Below, in pieces: positions 1 through 10,975 of a stretch of 64,000 bases of DNA (position 1 is the stretch's first letter; each line of letters starts with the position of its first letter). A model generated the notes under the pieces. That model was not told where the DNA came from. It saw only the letters and a list, made by a program, of their open reading frames with translations, and made no database searches. A program made the position numbers and the translations under genes. Source of the stretch: Enterovibrio nigricans DSM 22720 (lineage in GTDB: Bacteria; Pseudomonadota; Gammaproteobacteria; Enterobacterales; Vibrionaceae); NCBI RefSeq assembly GCF_900167155.1, contig NZ_FUXU01000011.1, positions 20,022-84,021 on the forward strand. The letters are read 5' to 3'.

Positions 1-217
1 CATTACCATTGCAATAAGCGAGGTCGGCTTCCTTGACCATCACTGCACCCGCCTTGCACTCGGCAAGGTGTTTACGGTATTTACTGCTAGACAGAAAGGT
101 CAACTGACCTTCCACTGCCTTGTCCATTCCCGCAATTGAACTGATTGTGACGTTACCATCACCGTGCAATTCTGCACCCAGTTTTTCCGCTAAATCAGCG
201 AGAGTAATAGAAGCCAT
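1..217 (-). CDS. lpxD: UDP-3-O-acylglucosamine N-acyltransferase LpxD (5' part only)
   Basis: This is the first 72 codons of lpxD; the rest lies beyond the window edge. LpxD adds the N-linked hydroxyacyl chain to UDP-3-O-acyl-glucosamine in the third step of lipid A synthesis, in the cytoplasm. The visible part begins MASITLADLAEKLGAEL and continues through the N-terminal uridine-binding domain; the left-handed helix and catalytic His are not in the window. The ATG lies 9 nt after the skp stop, so it is the distal visible gene of the uppS-to-lpxD operon. The identification rests on the N-terminal sequence and on the conserved bamA-skp-lpxD order. Confidence 0.93.
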   Translation of the reverse strand, partial: MASITLADLAEKLGAELHGDGNVTISSIAGMDKAVEGQLTFLSSSKYRKHLAECKAGAVMVKEADLAYCNGN

Positions 218-225
218 TTTCTACC

Positions 226-735
226 TTATTTTACTGCTTTAAGTACTTTCTCAGAAATATCGTCTTTCGGGCTCGCATAATGCACAACCTGACGTTCTAA
301 TACCATGCTGTAGCCTTCCTTCTTCGCTACAGACTCGATGGCTTTTTGGATTCTTTCCGCCAATTTACGTTGCTCTTCAGCACCACGCTTGCGCTCATCT
401 TCACGCAGGTTCGCCACTTCAAGCTTGTATTCTGAATCCATCGACTGCAGGTTACGCTGCAATTTAACGCGCTCGTCCTCACTCATGAGTTCGCCGTTGC
501 GCTTAAGCTTGTCGAGGTCCATCTTCATTTTTGTTTCAAGTCGTTCGATTTTAGCAATGCGATCTTTAAACTCAACACGCAGCTTTTCTTGCACGTTACT
601 TTGCTTCGCCAATTGCGCCATCAGAGGACCTGTCGCAACGTATCCAATTTTTTGCGCTGCTTCTGCAGCATGAGCAAACATACTTGAGGTAACGAGCACA
701 AGGCCTAGGCCTGCCGCTTTGATAAATGGTTTCAA
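226..735 (-). CDS. skp: Periplasmic chaperone Skp (OmpH)
   Basis: This is a 169-aa periplasmic holdase that keeps unfolded outer-membrane proteins soluble on their way to the Bam complex. Residues 1-23 form a Sec signal peptide (MKPFIKAAGLGLVLVTSS, then an Ala-rich cleavage region). The mature part is a highly charged Lys/Glu-rich helical region that would form the long coiled-coil tentacles of the trimer. The start is TTG, supported by an AGGAG ribosome site about 6 nt upstream. The gene lies between bamA and lpxD, its usual position, and is co-transcribed with them. Confidence 0.95.
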   Translation of the reverse strand: MKPFIKAAGLGLVLVTSSMFAHAAEAAQKIGYVATGPLMAQLAKQSNVQEKLRVEFKDRIAKIERLETKMKMDLDKLKRNGELMSEDERVKLQRNLQSMDSEYKLEVANLREDERKRGAEEQRKLAERIQKAIESVAKKEGYSMVLERQVVHYASPKDDISEKVLKAVK

Positions 736-757
736 ATTTTTCTCCTAATATTCAAAA

Positions 758-3157
758 TCAGAACGTACGGCCAATGGTAAAGGTGAAGAACTCCTCGTCA
801 TCACCCTCAAAACTCTTAATTGGTTTGGCAACAGAAAACACCAATGGTCCCATTGGAGAACGCCACTGTAGTGCCGCACCATACGACGCGCGATAGTTTG
901 AAGGATCGCTGTAATCATAGATGTATTCTTGGCCACTGATGACGCGAGCATCATCAAGGTCATATTCGGTATCCCAAACGGAAGCCGCATCAACAAATAC
1001 GCTGGTACGAATAGAGTTTCTCACATCAGCAGACACGAACGGTGTTGGGAAAATCAACTCAACACTCGCCAATGCGGTTGCGTTACCACCCACAGAGTCA
1101 TTACTTCCGACCAAGTCAGGGTTATTACCTGCACCTTGATCATATACCGCTTTTGGACCGGCTGTGTTAGAGCGGAAACCACGCAATGTGGAAAAACCAC
1201 CGGCGTAGAAATTCTCATAGAATGGCAATAAGTAATCGTCTTCACCATTACTACCATAACCGTTTCCGTAGCCTAAACGCCCACGGAGCAACACTGAAAA
1301 GTCATGTGATTCGGTCAATGGAATATACTGACGCGCATCGTACTGAAGTTTAAAGTACTGCGCATCCGAACCAGGTACTGTCATGCTGAAAGAAGCACGT
1401 TGATAGTTACCTGCTGTCGGGAAGAAGCCTCGGTTCAGGTTGTTACGTGTCCAACTCGCTGACCAATCGAAGTCATCCACTTCTAGGCCACCGTTTTCTG
1501 TCACGTTATCACCCATCGAATCCAAGAACTTCTCGATTTGATAGTAGCCACCCAAGTTCTCGATTTGACGGTGTGTATAGCCAAGGGAAAAATCGAAATA
1601 GTTCAGCTCATCAAATGGGAAACCCCACGTCAAACTTGTGCCGTAGCTTTTATCGGTGTAGTCAACGATGTTCGCGTCTGACGCTTCAAATTCGTTATAA
1701 AATATCTTGCCGCCCAGACTAATGCCATCCAACGTCCAGTACGGGTCACGATAGTCCAATGTCAGGTTTTTTTGGTAACTGTTAATCATCGCATTAATAC
1801 CAAAGCGGTTACCTGTACCAGCAAAGTTATCTTGCTGAATACCCGCTTGGAAACTGATGCCTGATTCCGTTCCGTAACCCACACCAAAATTAACGCTGCC
1901 TGAGTTGGTTTCTTTTACCACATATTCAACATCAACTTGGTCATCGGTGCCTGGCACGCGTGTTGTGCGAACATCTACCGTTTCAAAGTAACCCAAGCGG
2001 TTAAGACGCTCTTTACTGGTTTCTACCGATTTGGCATTTAACCAAGAGCCTTCCATCTGACGCATTTCACGCCGCAAAACTTCGTCTCGGGTTGTTTGGT
2101 TGCCGGAAAACTTAATATTTCGGACATAAACGCGCTTACCCGGATCGACACTGACATTCAATGCAACCGTTTTTGCGTCATCATTGAACTCAGGGATAGT
2201 GGTAACTTGCGGATAAGCATAACCTTGTACCCCTAAGCTTTTCTTGATGGCGTCTTCCAGCGCAGTAACACGTTCACCGTTGTAAACTTCGCCGTCCTTA
2301 AACGTCACCAAACTCTCGTACTGCTGACTGTCTTCGCCGCCACGGAAAATAACATCAGAAACCGTATAAGGTTCGCCCTCGTCAATGTTTAAGGTGATAT
2401 ACACACCTTTCTTATCAGGGGAGATAGAAACGTTTGTCGACTCGACACGAAACTTAAGGTAACCGCGATTGAGATAGAAAGACCGCAGCGCTTCAAGATC
2501 ACCTGCTAGCGCCTGCTTTTGGTACTTTTCATTCGCGAGGAAATTCCACCAAGGCACATTAGCACGAAGCGCGAAATTTGATTTTAGCTCGTCATCAGAA
2601 AAGACCGTGTTGCCAATGAAGTTGATTTGCTGAATGGTCGCAGATACGCCCTCAGTAAATACAAACTTCACATCCGCACGGTTACGAGGTAGCGGTGTGA
2701 TAATGGTATTAACCAGCGCGTTGTATTTACCTACGCTGTAATAGAAATCCTCCAAGCCCTGTTCAATGTTGGACAGTTTGGTGCGATCAAGTGCTTCACC
2801 TACACGCAATCCTGACGCTGACAGGTTTTCTCCAAGCATTTCTTCTTTAATGGCGCTATTGCCAGAGAATGAAATGCTCGCAATGGTAGGACGTTCAATC
2901 ACTTTGACGACCAGTTCATCACCATCACGGAATACGCGAACGTTTTCGAAGTTACCTGTAGAGAATAGGGACTTGATAATTTCCGAAACATCTTTGTCGC
3001 TAATGCTGTCGCCAACGCGAACAGGCATAGCGAGAAGTGCAGCACCTAAGCTGACACGCTGTAGGCCCTCAAATTGAATGTCATCTACTACGAACGGAGC
3101 CGCCGTAACAGAGCCGGAGAATAAGAGTGAGGCCAGTAAAAGTTTTTTCATCGCCAT
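758..3157 (-). CDS. bamA: Outer membrane protein assembly factor BamA
   Basis: This 799-aa protein is the central beta-barrel subunit of the Bam complex, which inserts proteins into the outer membrane. It has a short signal peptide (about residues 1-20, ending TAAP). Five POTRA domains follow (about 22-421), with repeated 'I.F.GN' elements such as SFSGN and KFSGN. A C-terminal 16-strand barrel ends in the aromatic residue F (TIGRTF), the usual outer-membrane signal. Translation starts at ATG 3157 or at the third codon, also ATG. It lies between rseP and skp, 33 nt after the rseP stop. Confidence 0.97.
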   Translation of the reverse strand: MAMKKLLLASLLFSGSVTAAPFVVDDIQFEGLQRVSLGAALLAMPVRVGDSISDKDVSEIIKSLFSTGNFENVRVFRDGDELVVKVIERPTIASISFSGNSAIKEEMLGENLSASGLRVGEALDRTKLSNIEQGLEDFYYSVGKYNALVNTIITPLPRNRADVKFVFTEGVSATIQQINFIGNTVFSDDELKSNFALRANVPWWNFLANEKYQKQALAGDLEALRSFYLNRGYLKFRVESTNVSISPDKKGVYITLNIDEGEPYTVSDVIFRGGEDSQQYESLVTFKDGEVYNGERVTALEDAIKKSLGVQGYAYPQVTTIPEFNDDAKTVALNVSVDPGKRVYVRNIKFSGNQTTRDEVLRREMRQMEGSWLNAKSVETSKERLNRLGYFETVDVRTTRVPGTDDQVDVEYVVKETNSGSVNFGVGYGTESGISFQAGIQQDNFAGTGNRFGINAMINSYQKNLTLDYRDPYWTLDGISLGGKIFYNEFEASDANIVDYTDKSYGTSLTWGFPFDELNYFDFSLGYTHRQIENLGGYYQIEKFLDSMGDNVTENGGLEVDDFDWSASWTRNNLNRGFFPTAGNYQRASFSMTVPGSDAQYFKLQYDARQYIPLTESHDFSVLLRGRLGYGNGYGSNGEDDYLLPFYENFYAGGFSTLRGFRSNTAGPKAVYDQGAGNNPDLVGSNDSVGGNATALASVELIFPTPFVSADVRNSIRTSVFVDAASVWDTEYDLDDARVISGQEYIYDYSDPSNYRASYGAALQWRSPMGPLVFSVAKPIKSFEGDDEEFFTFTIGRTF

Positions 3158-3190
3158 TGTTGCTCTGACTTTTCCTTGCTAAACGCTGAA

Positions 3191-4546
3191 TTACAGCCGT
3201 GCGACGTCATTAAAAATCGCAACGACCATCAGTACCACGATAATGGCTGAGCCAACTCGGTAACCGATATCCTGAACTTTTTCTGAAACGGGTCGACGAG
3301 TCACAGCTTCAATGCCGAAGAACAACAGGTGACCACCATCCAGTACAGGTAACGGTAACAGGTTTATAATACCCAAATTCACGCTGATCAGAGCGAGAAA
3401 ACCAAGAAAGTATACCAAACCAAAGTCCGCGGTCATCCCTGCCCCTTTGGCAATAGAAATAGGACCGCTCAAATTTTTCACTGCCACATCGCCAGTGAAC
3501 AACTTTTTAATCATTTCTGCCGTCAGAACGACCACTTGCCAAGTTTTATCCATAGCAGCAGGAATCGCGTCCAACGGACCATATTGTAACGTAAACCGAT
3601 AGGACTCAGGCCACGCTGCTATTTCTGGAGAAAAGCCTGCGTAACCAATGTTCAACTCGCCTTGCTCGCGAATATCTGGCACCAAGTTTACATCGACGCT
3701 TTCGCCCGATCTTTCCACTCCGAGGGTAATGCTTTTACCCGGGTTTGCACGAACCGCCTCAACGACTGATGTCCAATCGGTTACCGGTTCGCGATCAATA
3801 CTGAGTAACTCATCCCCGGTTTTCAACCCTGCGCGCTCAGCAGCACTGTTTTCCATGACCTGTGCGATTGTCGTAGAGATCGCAGGCGTGAACGGTGTGA
3901 TACCTAAAGTCCGCAGTGCTGATTGAGACTCTGGATCATAAGACCAAGACGTCAAATCCAATGGCTTATCCACGGAATAAGCGGCATTGTCGTCCGGTTT
4001 AACTGACAGCGTCATTTCCTCATCACCAATATGTGAAATAAGCTGCAGATTTACCGATTCCCAATCCCGAGTTTTGATGCCCGACACCGCGGTTAGTTCC
4101 ATACCAGGCTCAATTCCCGCGTTTGCGGCAATAGAATGTTGAGCTACATCACCTACAACCGGTTTCACGGCGGGCACACCCATAACCATGACAATCCAGT
4201 AGGCAAAAATCGCGAAAAGAAAGTTCGCGATTGGTCCTGCCGCGACAATCGCGCTTCGCTGCCAAAGCGGGCGGTTGTTAAATGCCATAGCTTCTTGGCC
4301 CGAAGGAATATCATCTACGCGGCCATCCAGCATTTTTACATACCCGCCCAGCGGGATCATCGCCAATGTGTATTCGGTGCCGTCTTTTCCCACTTTCTGC
4401 CAAATCGCTTTGCCGAAACCAATAGAGAAGCGCTCGACTTTAACCCCACATCGACGGGCAACCCAAAAATGGCCAAACTCGTGTACGGCAATCAAAATAC
4501 CAAGCGCAACTAAAAAAAACAGAAGATTCCAGAGAATTCCACTCAT
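3191..4546 (-). CDS. rseP: Sigma-E regulator intramembrane zinc protease RseP
   Basis: RseP is a 451-aa site-2 metalloprotease of the inner membrane. It makes the second cut in anti-sigma factor RseA after DegS and so releases sigma-E. The first membrane helix carries the zinc-binding HEFGH motif (H22, E23, H26). Two PDZ domains occupy about residues 115-310. A later helix carries the third zinc ligand in the LPLPVLDGG motif near residue 402. Its ATG overlaps the dxr stop (ATGA), which points to translational coupling. Its position beside bamA matches the envelope-stress role of both. Confidence 0.97.
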   Translation of the reverse strand: MSGILWNLLFFLVALGILIAVHEFGHFWVARRCGVKVERFSIGFGKAIWQKVGKDGTEYTLAMIPLGGYVKMLDGRVDDIPSGQEAMAFNNRPLWQRSAIVAAGPIANFLFAIFAYWIVMVMGVPAVKPVVGDVAQHSIAANAGIEPGMELTAVSGIKTRDWESVNLQLISHIGDEEMTLSVKPDDNAAYSVDKPLDLTSWSYDPESQSALRTLGITPFTPAISTTIAQVMENSAAERAGLKTGDELLSIDREPVTDWTSVVEAVRANPGKSITLGVERSGESVDVNLVPDIREQGELNIGYAGFSPEIAAWPESYRFTLQYGPLDAIPAAMDKTWQVVVLTAEMIKKLFTGDVAVKNLSGPISIAKGAGMTADFGLVYFLGFLALISVNLGIINLLPLPVLDGGHLLFFGIEAVTRRPVSEKVQDIGYRVGSAIIVVLMVVAIFNDVARL

Positions 4547-5739
4547 GACACTAACCTCGTTATCCAGCTTCTTGCCAAGTCACGAGCTTGACTATCCGTT
4601 GCCAAAAGACTGTCAATGCAAAATGGTTCGACCAATGTCGTCTCATTTAGCACCGCATCGTTAATCTGTGCAATTTGCATGAACCCAATGTGACCTTGAA
4701 GAAAAGCCTCTACGGCCACTTCGTTTGCAGCATTGAGCGTTGTTGTCGCCGCTTGTCCGGCATAGCAAGCATCAATAGCCAGTTTCAGGCATGGATAGCG
4801 ATCATAGTCAGGTTTGATAAATGTAAACTCTCCAACCTCGCTAAAATCCAAGGGTTTAACACCTGCATCAATGCGTGATGGATATGCCATCGCATAGGCG
4901 ATTGGCGTGCACATATCAGGATGCCCCATCTGTGCCAATACAGAACCATCACGATACTGCACCATTGAGTGAATGACAGACTGTGGGTGGATAATGGCAT
5001 CCAATTGCTCACGCTTGGCATTAAACAACCATCGCGCTTCAATATACTCTAAGCCTTTATTCATCATAGTCGCTGAATCGACAGAGATTTTTGGCCCCAT
5101 AGACCAATTGGGATGCGCAATAGCTTGAGCAGGGGTGACCGCAGAGAGTGCATTGATGTCGGTATAGCGGAATGGCCCACCGGAACCTGTCAGCAAAATC
5201 TTACTCACACCTTCAGCACGAAGGTCACAAATACCAGGTTGTTTTTGGATAGAGGCAGGAAGACATTGGAAAATCGCATTGTGTTCACTGTCTACTGGCA
5301 ATAATTCTGCGCCATATTGATGAACAGCATCGATAAAGAACTGCCCTGACATGACGAGTGCTTCCTTATTCGCCAGCAAGACCCGCTTACCCGCCTTCAC
5401 AGCCGCCATTGTTGGTATCAAGCCAGCCGCACCCACGACTGCCGCCATGACAGTATCAACATCCTCATGAGACGCCAATGCACATAGTCCAGGTTCGCCG
5501 CTCAACACTTCTGTTGGGCAGCCTTGATTGCTCAGCGCTAAACGTAGCGACTTCGCCGCATTCTCGTCAGCCATCGCTGCAAACGCAGGCCGCCATTTCA
5601 AGCAAAGCAGTATCATTTCATTCACGTTGGCATTCGCCGCCAATGCAAATATTTCGTAGGTTTGAAGATTCTTTTCAACCACTGAAAGCGTGCTGCTTCC
5701 AATTGAACCAGTCGCACCAAGAATCGTTAACTTACGCAT
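4543..5739 (-). CDS. dxr: 1-deoxy-D-xylulose 5-phosphate reductoisomerase
   Basis: This 398-aa NADPH-dependent enzyme converts DXP to 2-C-methyl-D-erythritol 4-phosphate, the committed step of the non-mevalonate isoprenoid pathway. The N-terminal [11 protein letters not shown] motif (about residues 4-14) is the nucleotide-binding loop. The metal and substrate region includes [10 protein letters not shown] and the [19 protein letters not shown] stretch. An in-frame extension reaches 5772, but the start at MRKLTILG gives exactly the usual 398-aa length. The product feeds undecaprenyl-phosphate synthesis by UppS, encoded two genes upstream. Confidence 0.96.
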   Translation of the reverse strand: MRKLTILGATGSIGSSTLSVVEKNLQTYEIFALAANANVNEMILLCLKWRPAFAAMADENAAKSLRLALSNQGCPTEVLSGEPGLCALASHEDVDTVMAAVVGAAGLIPTMAAVKAGKRVLLANKEALVMSGQFFIDAVHQYGAELLPVDSEHNAIFQCLPASIQKQPGICDLRAEGVSKILLTGSGGPFRYTDINALSAVTPAQAIAHPNWSMGPKISVDSATMMNKGLEYIEARWLFNAKREQLDAIIHPQSVIHSMVQYRDGSVLAQMGHPDMCTPIAYAMAYPSRIDAGVKPLDFSEVGEFTFIKPDYDRYPCLKLAIDACYAGQAATTTLNAANEVAVEAFLQGHIGFMQIAQINDAVLNETTLVEPFCIDSLLATDSQARDLARSWITRLVS

Positions 5740-5804
5740 AGAAAACTCAGTTATTAAATGTGCTGTCATCAATAAAACTCACCGGTATAAAACCGGTGAA
5801 CTCG

Positions 5805-6656
5805 TTATGCTAGCCAGAAATACAGTACGGTGAACACAGGGAAAGCTGCGGTTAGGCTATCAATGCGGTCTAAAATACCGCCGTGCCCAGGCAGGATACT
5901 GCCACTGTCTTTAACACCAGCAACACGCTTAAACATGCTTTCCGCTAAATCACCCAGAACGGAAGCGAAGGCAGTTATCAACGCCACGACACCGAGCATT
6001 GGAAGGGAGGAAAAGGGAATGGAAAACCCCTTTGCAGCGACTAGCGTAACACCGACAGACGCAATTAAGCCGCCAATCAAACCTTCCATTGTTTTATTAG
6101 GACTAACTGCAGGCGCAATCTTACGTTTACCAAAACGCTTACCCGCAAAGTACGCACCGGTATCAGCCGCCCAAACAAGCAAACACACTAACAGTACCAT
6201 CTTCGCACCCAAATACGGCGCGTTATCATATTCGTACGCACGTAAAAGCGACACGCTCCAAAGGAAGGGTAGCAGTGTTAATACGCCAAACGCTTGTTGC
6301 AATATTGCACTGTTAGACCACCACGACGTTGCCTTGGGATATTTAAGTACCATCGCGGTTGCGACCAACCACCAGATAGCGCCCAATAGTGCCAAAATAC
6401 TGCCATTTACAGTAGATAGATCAAATCCCGTTTGAGTCACAGGCCACAGGCCACACAACGAGACAAGCAAGATAAGGGATGGCAAAGCAAGCGCTTTAAG
6501 ACGTGACGAAGAGGCAACAAATTTGGTCCATTCCCAATGGCCAAGAAGTGTCACCCCTGCGATGGCAACAATAAAAAATGGTAACGGCAGAAAGAAAATT
6601 GCTGCGATAACGATGGGGGCTAGCACAGAAGCCGTTAATACTCTTTGTTTCAGCAA
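5805..6656 (-). CDS. cdsA: Phosphatidate cytidylyltransferase
   Basis: CdsA makes CDP-diacylglycerol from phosphatidic acid and CTP at the inner membrane, the branch point for all major phospholipids. The 283-aa protein is mostly hydrophobic, with about eight membrane helices. It ends with the family signature around GHGGILDRIDSLTAAFPVF (about residues 258-276), which includes the catalytic Asp residues. The start is TTG in front of LKQRVL; the start of known CdsA proteins (MLK) supports it, and a GAGG sits about 7 nt upstream. It lies 10 nt after uppS. Confidence 0.95.
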   Translation of the reverse strand: MLKQRVLTASVLAPIVIAAIFFLPLPFFIVAIAGVTLLGHWEWTKFVASSSRLKALALPSLILLVSLCGLWPVTQTGFDLSTVNGSILALLGAIWWLVATAMVLKYPKATSWWSNSAILQQAFGVLTLLPFLWSVSLLRAYEYDNAPYLGAKMVLLVCLLVWAADTGAYFAGKRFGKRKIAPAVSPNKTMEGLIGGLIASVGVTLVAAKGFSIPFSSLPMLGVVALITAFASVLGDLAESMFKRVAGVKDSGSILPGHGGILDRIDSLTAAFPVFTVLYFWLA

Positions 6657-6666
6657 AGGAAACCCT

Positions 6667-7440
6667 CTATTTTTCTACTTGTAACATGGCCTGGATTTGT
6701 TCACCGGCACAGCCAAATCGGCGCTCGCGGCTTACATACCAAGCTATGGCTTCAGAGAGGCTGACCTCGTCAAAATCCGGCCAAAATTGTTCGGTAAAAT
6801 ACAGCTCTGCATAGGCAGTCTGCCAAAGCATAAAGTTGCTTATGCGACATTCACCACTGGTACGAATCATCAAATCAACGTTTGGAAGACTCGCCGTTGT
6901 TAAATGTGCGCTGATATCCGCTTCAGTCAACTGCTGTGGTGTCATTTCACCACGTTCAACCTGACCTGCCAGCGTTTGTACTGCCTGCAGGATATCCCAC
7001 TGACCGCCATAGTTGGCAGCAACGTTTAACACTAAACCTGTGTTGTTTGCTGTCAATGCTTCCGCTGAAGCAATCTTATCCTGTAGCGATTTGCTGAATC
7101 GCGTGGTGTCGCCAATAACTTTGAGCTTTACACCAGTTTTGTGAAGACGTTTCACTTCACGTCCCAAAACGGTGACAAATAACTCCATCAGCAAGCTGAC
7201 TTCTTCTTCAGGGCGACGCCAGTTTTCACTGCTGAATGCAAAAAGCGTTAGAACGCCAATACCAAGACGGTTGGCAGCGGAAACCGTTTTTCTGACAGCG
7301 TCAACGCCAGCTTTATGCCCAAACATTCGGGCCTTGCCTCGCGCTTTCGCCCAACGACCATTTCCGTCCATGATGACAGCAATGTGTTTAGGGAGAAGGT
7401 TGGTATCTATTTCTAGATAGGAAGACTGGGAACTCATCAT
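6667..7440 (-). CDS. uppS: Undecaprenyl diphosphate synthase (cis-prenyltransferase)
   Basis: This cytoplasmic enzyme elongates farnesyl diphosphate with eight isopentenyl units to C55-PP, the lipid carrier for peptidoglycan and O-antigen. The conserved substrate loop [12 protein letters not shown] is near residue 22-33, with its catalytic Asp. The C-terminal [18 protein letters not shown] and RRFG elements bind the diphosphate. The longest frame begins at a TTG (7452), but AAGGAT immediately before a tandem ATG ATG favours 7440 or 7437, giving about 257 aa. It is the first gene of the operon running to lpxD, following a terminator. Confidence 0.95.
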   Translation of the reverse strand: MMSSQSSYLEIDTNLLPKHIAVIMDGNGRWAKARGKARMFGHKAGVDAVRKTVSAANRLGIGVLTLFAFSSENWRRPEEEVSLLMELFVTVLGREVKRLHKTGVKLKVIGDTTRFSKSLQDKIASAEALTANNTGLVLNVAANYGGQWDILQAVQTLAGQVERGEMTPQQLTEADISAHLTTASLPNVDLMIRTSGECRISNFMLWQTAYAELYFTEQFWPDFDEVSLSEAIAWYVSRERRFGCAGEQIQAMLQVEK

Positions 7441-7456
7441 TATCCTTCGCAAATAA

Positions 7457-7485
7457 AAAGCGCTGTACTGCTAGCACAGCGCTTT
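7457..7485 (-). terminator. Intrinsic terminator downstream of frr
   Basis: On the minus strand a 9-bp stem (ACAGCGCTT paired with AAGCGCTGT, 9-nt loop) is followed by TTTTTATTT. It separates frr from the uppS operon and suggests that uppS is read at least partly from its own promoter or by read-through. Confidence 0.75.
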
Positions 7486-7512
7486 GGCAATGGAATCAGA
7501 GTGTAGCCGGAA

Positions 7513-8070
7513 TTATACTTCCATCAACTCTTTTTCTTTCGCTTCAAGAATCGCGTCAATTTCTTTTACTGCCGCGTCAGTCAGCTTCTGGATATCATCT
7601 TGACCACGACGCTCGTCATCTTCAGAAATGTCTTTTTCTTTCAACAACGCTTTCAGATCACTGTTCGCATCACGACGGATGTTACGTACTGCAACACGGC
7701 CACCTTCTGCTTCGCCACGCACAATTTTAACCAGGTCACGACGACGCTCTTCGGTTAGCGGTGGCAATGGAACACGAATAACAGTACCTGCAGACATTGG
7801 GTTCAGACCCAAGCTAGAGGTCATAATCACTTTTTCAACAGCTTGAGTAATGGACTTATCAAATACAGTGATCGCCAGTGTACGTGCGTCTTCTGCAATG
7901 ATGGAAGCCAGTTGCTTTAGCGGAGTCGCTGAACCGTAATAGTCTACTGACAGACCATCAAGCAATGCAGGGTGTGCACGACCAGTACGGATTTTAGTTA
8001 AGGTGTTCTTCAGCGCTTCAACGCTTTTTTGCATGCGATCTTTCGCATCTGCGTTAATTTCATTGATCAC
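7513..8070 (-). CDS. frr: Ribosome recycling factor
   Basis: This 185-aa tRNA-mimicking protein splits post-termination ribosomes together with EF-G. Typical segments are [12 protein letters not shown] in domain I, the domain II beta region, and the C-terminal helix ending AKEKELMEV. The start is GTG ([13 protein letters not shown]), with AAGGA about 7 nt upstream; the length equals the usual 185 aa. It follows pyrH in the conserved rpsB-tsf-pyrH-frr order. Confidence 0.97.
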   Translation of the reverse strand: MINEINADAKDRMQKSVEALKNTLTKIRTGRAHPALLDGLSVDYYGSATPLKQLASIIAEDARTLAITVFDKSITQAVEKVIMTSSLGLNPMSAGTVIRVPLPPLTEERRRDLVKIVRGEAEGGRVAVRNIRRDANSDLKALLKEKDISEDDERRGQDDIQKLTDAAVKEIDAILEAKEKELMEV

Positions 8071-8127
8071 GAGAGTATCCTTGAAGATTCTTTTTTCTAA
8101 CGAATGGAATTATGCCACTAATTTCGA

Positions 8128-8856
8128 TTAACCGTTATTAATTAGTGTGCCTTCTTGCTCACCCATCACAACTCGACGCAACGCGCCTGGCTTATTCATG
8201 TTGAAAACACGAATAGGCATTTTGTGATCGCGAGCCAGAGTAAAGGCTGCCAAGTCCATCACTTTCAGTTCTTTTTCAAGAACGTCTTGATAATTCAGGT
8301 GGCTGTATAGTTCAGCATCTGGGTTTTTCGCAGGGTCATCAGTGAAAACGCCATCTACTTTGGTCGCTTTAATCACAATGTCTGACTCGATTTCGATACC
8401 GCGCAGACAGGCTGCTGAATCGGTGGTAAAGAACGGGTTACCCGTACCTGCAGAGAAAATAACCACACGACCATTGCGCAGTTGGCTAATAGCCTCTGCC
8501 CAGTTATAGCTGTCACACACGCCATTCAAAGGAATTGCCGACATTACCCGCGCGTTCACATAGGCACGATGCAGTGCATCACGCATTGCCAGACCGTTCA
8601 TCACAGTCGCCAGCATACCCATGTGGTCGCCCACAACCCTGTTCATACCCGCTTCGGCAAGACCTGCACCACGGAATAGGTTACCACCACCAATTACCAG
8701 ACCAACTTGGACACCAAGTTCTACCAGTTCTTTGATTTCTTGCGCCATACGATCAAGTACAGCTGGATCGATACCGAAGCCTTCTTTTCCTTGGAGCGCT
8801 TCGCCGCTCAATTTAAGCAAAATTCGTTGATAGGCTGGTTTTGGATTTGTAGTCAT
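8128..8856 (-). CDS. pyrH: UMP kinase
   Basis: PyrH phosphorylates UMP to UDP, supplying pyrimidine nucleotides, and belongs to the amino-acid kinase fold. The 242-aa frame has the LLKLSGEAL phosphate loop near residue 12, [10 protein letters not shown] in the UMP site, and [11 protein letters not shown] and [13 protein letters not shown] in the C-terminal nucleotide region. The ATG at 8856 ([13 protein letters not shown]) is preferred over the GTG two codons upstream because AAAGG lies 8 nt before it and homologues have the same length. It lies between tsf and frr. Confidence 0.96.
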   Translation of the reverse strand: MTTNPKPAYQRILLKLSGEALQGKEGFGIDPAVLDRMAQEIKELVELGVQVGLVIGGGNLFRGAGLAEAGMNRVVGDHMGMLATVMNGLAMRDALHRAYVNARVMSAIPLNGVCDSYNWAEAISQLRNGRVVIFSAGTGNPFFTTDSAACLRGIEIESDIVIKATKVDGVFTDDPAKNPDAELYSHLNYQDVLEKELKVMDLAAFTLARDHKMPIRVFNMNKPGALRRVVMGEQEGTLINNG

Positions 8857-8897
8857 GCTCACTACCTTTAGGCACTTACTTCTACGGATGGGATTGT

Positions 8898-8925
8898 AAA
8901 AAGACCGCAGGGTTCTGCGGTCTTT
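8898..8925 (-). terminator. Intrinsic terminator of the rpsB-tsf operon
   Basis: A strong hairpin, AAAAGACCGCAG then AACC then CTGCGGTCTTTTT on the minus strand, ends in a T-run just after tsf. It would terminate rpsB-tsf transcripts before pyrH. Confidence 0.88.
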
Positions 8926-8942
8926 TGGGCTCTCAAAAGGAA

Positions 8943-9785
8943 TTAACCTTTTTGAGCAGCTGCAACTTCTTCAGCAAAGCTCATGCTTGCTGCTTTCTCG
9001 ATACCTTCACCAACTTCTAGGCGGATGAAAATAGAGACTGACGCGCCTTTCTCTTTCAGCACTTCACCTACAGTTTTCTTAGGTTCCATGATGAAAGGTT
9101 GACCAGTCAGAGAAACTTCGCCGGTGAATTTCTTCATACGGCCTTCAACCATTTTCTCTGCGATTTCTTTAGGCTTGCCTTCGTTCATCGCGATTTCAAC
9201 TTGAACTTCACGTTCTTTAGCAACTACGTCAGCAGGAACATCAGATGGGTTCACGTACTCTGGGCGAGATGCAGCAACGTGCATTGCAATGTGCTTCAGA
9301 GTTTCTGCGTCGCCTTCACCAGCAACAACAACACCGATGCGCTCACCGTGACGGTAAGAAGCAATCGCAGTACCTTCAACATAAGCTACGCGACGGATAG
9401 AGATGTTCTCACCGATTTTCGCAACCAGAGCAACACGCGCTTCTTCGAATTGCGCTTGCAGTTCTTCAACAGTTGCTTTTGACGCTAGAGCAGCTTCAGC
9501 AACTTCGTTTGCGAATGCAGTGAAGTTACCGTCTTTTGCTACGAAGTCAGTTTGGCAGTTAACTTCTACCAGAGCTGCAACACCATCAGTTTCTTTGATG
9601 ATGATTGCGCCTTCAGCAGCTAGGTTACCTGCTTTCTTAGCAGCTTTAGCAGCACCAGACTTACGCATGTTTTCAATTGCCAGCTCGATGTCGCCGTCAG
9701 TTTCTACCAGCGCTTTCTTACATTCCATCATGCCTGCGCCAGTGCGTTCGCGCAGTTCTTTTACCAGGGCAGCGGTAACAGCCAT
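8943..9785 (-). CDS. tsf: Translation elongation factor Ts
   Basis: EF-Ts (280 aa) is the nucleotide exchange factor that regenerates EF-Tu-GTP. The N-terminal UBA-like domain contains [19 protein letters not shown] (residues 8-26). The CQTDFVAKD motif (about 77-85) belongs to the core that inserts into EF-Tu, and a Lys/Glu-rich dimerisation region follows. The start is ATG ([11 protein letters not shown]). It is co-transcribed with rpsB, from which it is separated by an attenuator-like hairpin. Confidence 0.97.
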   Translation of the reverse strand: MAVTAALVKELRERTGAGMMECKKALVETDGDIELAIENMRKSGAAKAAKKAGNLAAEGAIIIKETDGVAALVEVNCQTDFVAKDGNFTAFANEVAEAALASKATVEELQAQFEEARVALVAKIGENISIRRVAYVEGTAIASYRHGERIGVVVAGEGDAETLKHIAMHVAASRPEYVNPSDVPADVVAKEREVQVEIAMNEGKPKEIAEKMVEGRMKKFTGEVSLTGQPFIMEPKKTVGEVLKEKGASVSIFIRLEVGEGIEKAASMSFAEEVAAAQKG

Positions 9786-9814
9786 TGTTCATTCCTCGAT
9801 TCGAAACAATTAGG

Positions 9815-9845
9815 GTAAAAATCAGGGGCCAATATTGGGCCCCTG
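9815..9845 (-). terminator. Attenuator-like hairpin between rpsB and tsf
   Basis: The minus strand reads CAGGGGCC, a 7-nt loop, GGCCCCTG, then ATTTTTA. This resembles a leaky intrinsic terminator in the rpsB-tsf spacer that would set the S2 to EF-Ts ratio. A similar arrangement is known from enterobacteria; its efficiency here is inference. Confidence 0.65.
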
Positions 9846-9916
9846 CTAACCTACTTAGCATACAGTACTGTCTATGACAGCCTGATGGCTAAGAACGCTC
9901 ATAAGGAGCAGTTGTC

Positions 9917-10645
9917 TTACTCAGCTACTTCAACCAGCTCGTCTTCTGCTTGAGCAACGATATCCTGGCTACGGCCTTCTTTGTAAGATAGAGCAGCAGC
10001 GTTCAGGTACAGTTGAACAGCACGGATTGCATCGTCGTTACCTGGGATAACGAAGTCAACGCCGTCTGGATCAGAGTTAGTATCAACTACTGCGTATACT
10101 GGGATACCCAGGTTGTTCGCTTCTTTGATCGCGATGTGCTCGTGATCAGCATCGATTACGAACAATGCGTCTGGAAGACCGCCCATGTTCTTGATACCGC
10201 CCAGAGATTTCTCTAGTTTTTCCATCTCACGAGTACGCATCAGAGCTTCTTTCTTAGTCAGCTTCTCAAAAGTACCGTCAGTAGATTGAACTTCTAGCTC
10301 TTTCAGACGTTTGATTGACATGCGAACTGTTTTCCAGTTGGTCAGCATACCGCCCAACCAACGGTTGTTCACGTAGTACTGGTCACAGCTTTCTGCAGCT
10401 GCTTTTACAGATTCGCTAGCGGCACGCTTAGTACCAACGAAAAGTACTTTACCTTTACGCTCACCAACTTTGGTCAGCTCAGCCAGTACGTCGTTGAACA
10501 TTGGTACAGTTTTTTCTAGGTTGATGATATGAACCTTGTTACGTGCACCGAAGATGAAAGGTTTCATCTTAGGGTTCCAGTAACGAGTTTGGTGACCGAA
10601 GTGAACACCAGCTTTAAGCATGTCGCGCATTGAAACAGTAGCCAT
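9917..10645 (-). CDS. rpsB: 30S ribosomal protein S2
   Basis: S2 (242 aa) binds late in 30S assembly and helps S1 to attach. Conserved segments are [20 protein letters not shown] at the N-terminus, [14 protein letters not shown], and [16 protein letters not shown]. An in-frame extension runs to 10714 through the leader, but the ATG at 10645 (MATVSMRD) has a GAGGAT ribosome site and matches known S2 proteins. The acidic tail ([10 protein letters not shown]) is typical. It is the first gene of the rpsB-tsf operon. Confidence 0.97.
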   Translation of the reverse strand: MATVSMRDMLKAGVHFGHQTRYWNPKMKPFIFGARNKVHIINLEKTVPMFNDVLAELTKVGERKGKVLFVGTKRAASESVKAAAESCDQYYVNNRWLGGMLTNWKTVRMSIKRLKELEVQSTDGTFEKLTKKEALMRTREMEKLEKSLGGIKNMGGLPDALFVIDADHEHIAIKEANNLGIPVYAVVDTNSDPDGVDFVIPGNDDAIRAVQLYLNAAALSYKEGRSQDIVAQAEDELVEVAE

Positions 10646-10735
10646 TATAAATCCTCTTGGGGTTAGGCCTCCACATATCCCATACAACCGACCCTTAAGG
10701 GCACCCCGGTGCATGTGTCGATACGTGTGTGAGTT
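10646..10735 (-). promoter_or_regulatory. rpsB leader, candidate S2 autoregulatory element
   Basis: The untranslated leader just upstream of rpsB contains complementary G- and C-rich blocks (GCACCGGGGTGC, GGGTCGGTTG, GGAGGCCTAACCCC). They could form the hairpin and pseudoknot described for S2 leaders in gammaproteobacteria, where free S2 represses its own mRNA. The assignment is from position and remembered sequence resemblance; pairing was not computed. Confidence 0.5.
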
Positions 10736-10810
10736 AATTAAATAGTCTTTGGTGAAACCGTCATCATAGAACCAGTTTTAATGATTAACCATGAAGGCGT
10801 ATTTCGGCGT

Positions 10811-10822
10811 GCTTTATACCAT
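10811..10822 (-). promoter_or_regulatory. Candidate extended -10 promoter of rpsB
   Basis: On the minus strand TGGTATAAA is followed by a GC-rich discriminator (GCACGCCG), as in stringently controlled ribosomal promoters. It would give a leader of about 160 nt. The divergent map/rpsB gap (10646-10975) holds this, the leader, and a map-proximal part where I see no clear element. Confidence 0.45.
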
Positions 10823-10975
10823 AAAAACCACCTCTGAATCCAGAAGAAAAAAGTGCCTCGTTTGTCGTGTACGGTTCCCTCATGACGATGCGATTGATAA
10901 TATGTACTAAATGCAGTTACACATTCCCTCGTTGAGATAACTATCAAAAACGGGGGAACTAACCGAGAGAAAGCA

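Noticed and set aside
338..1722. Plus-strand frames opposite skp and bamA
   Set aside because: They are mirror frames of well-recognised minus-strand genes, with no ribosome sites and low-complexity Ser/Arg/Thr composition.
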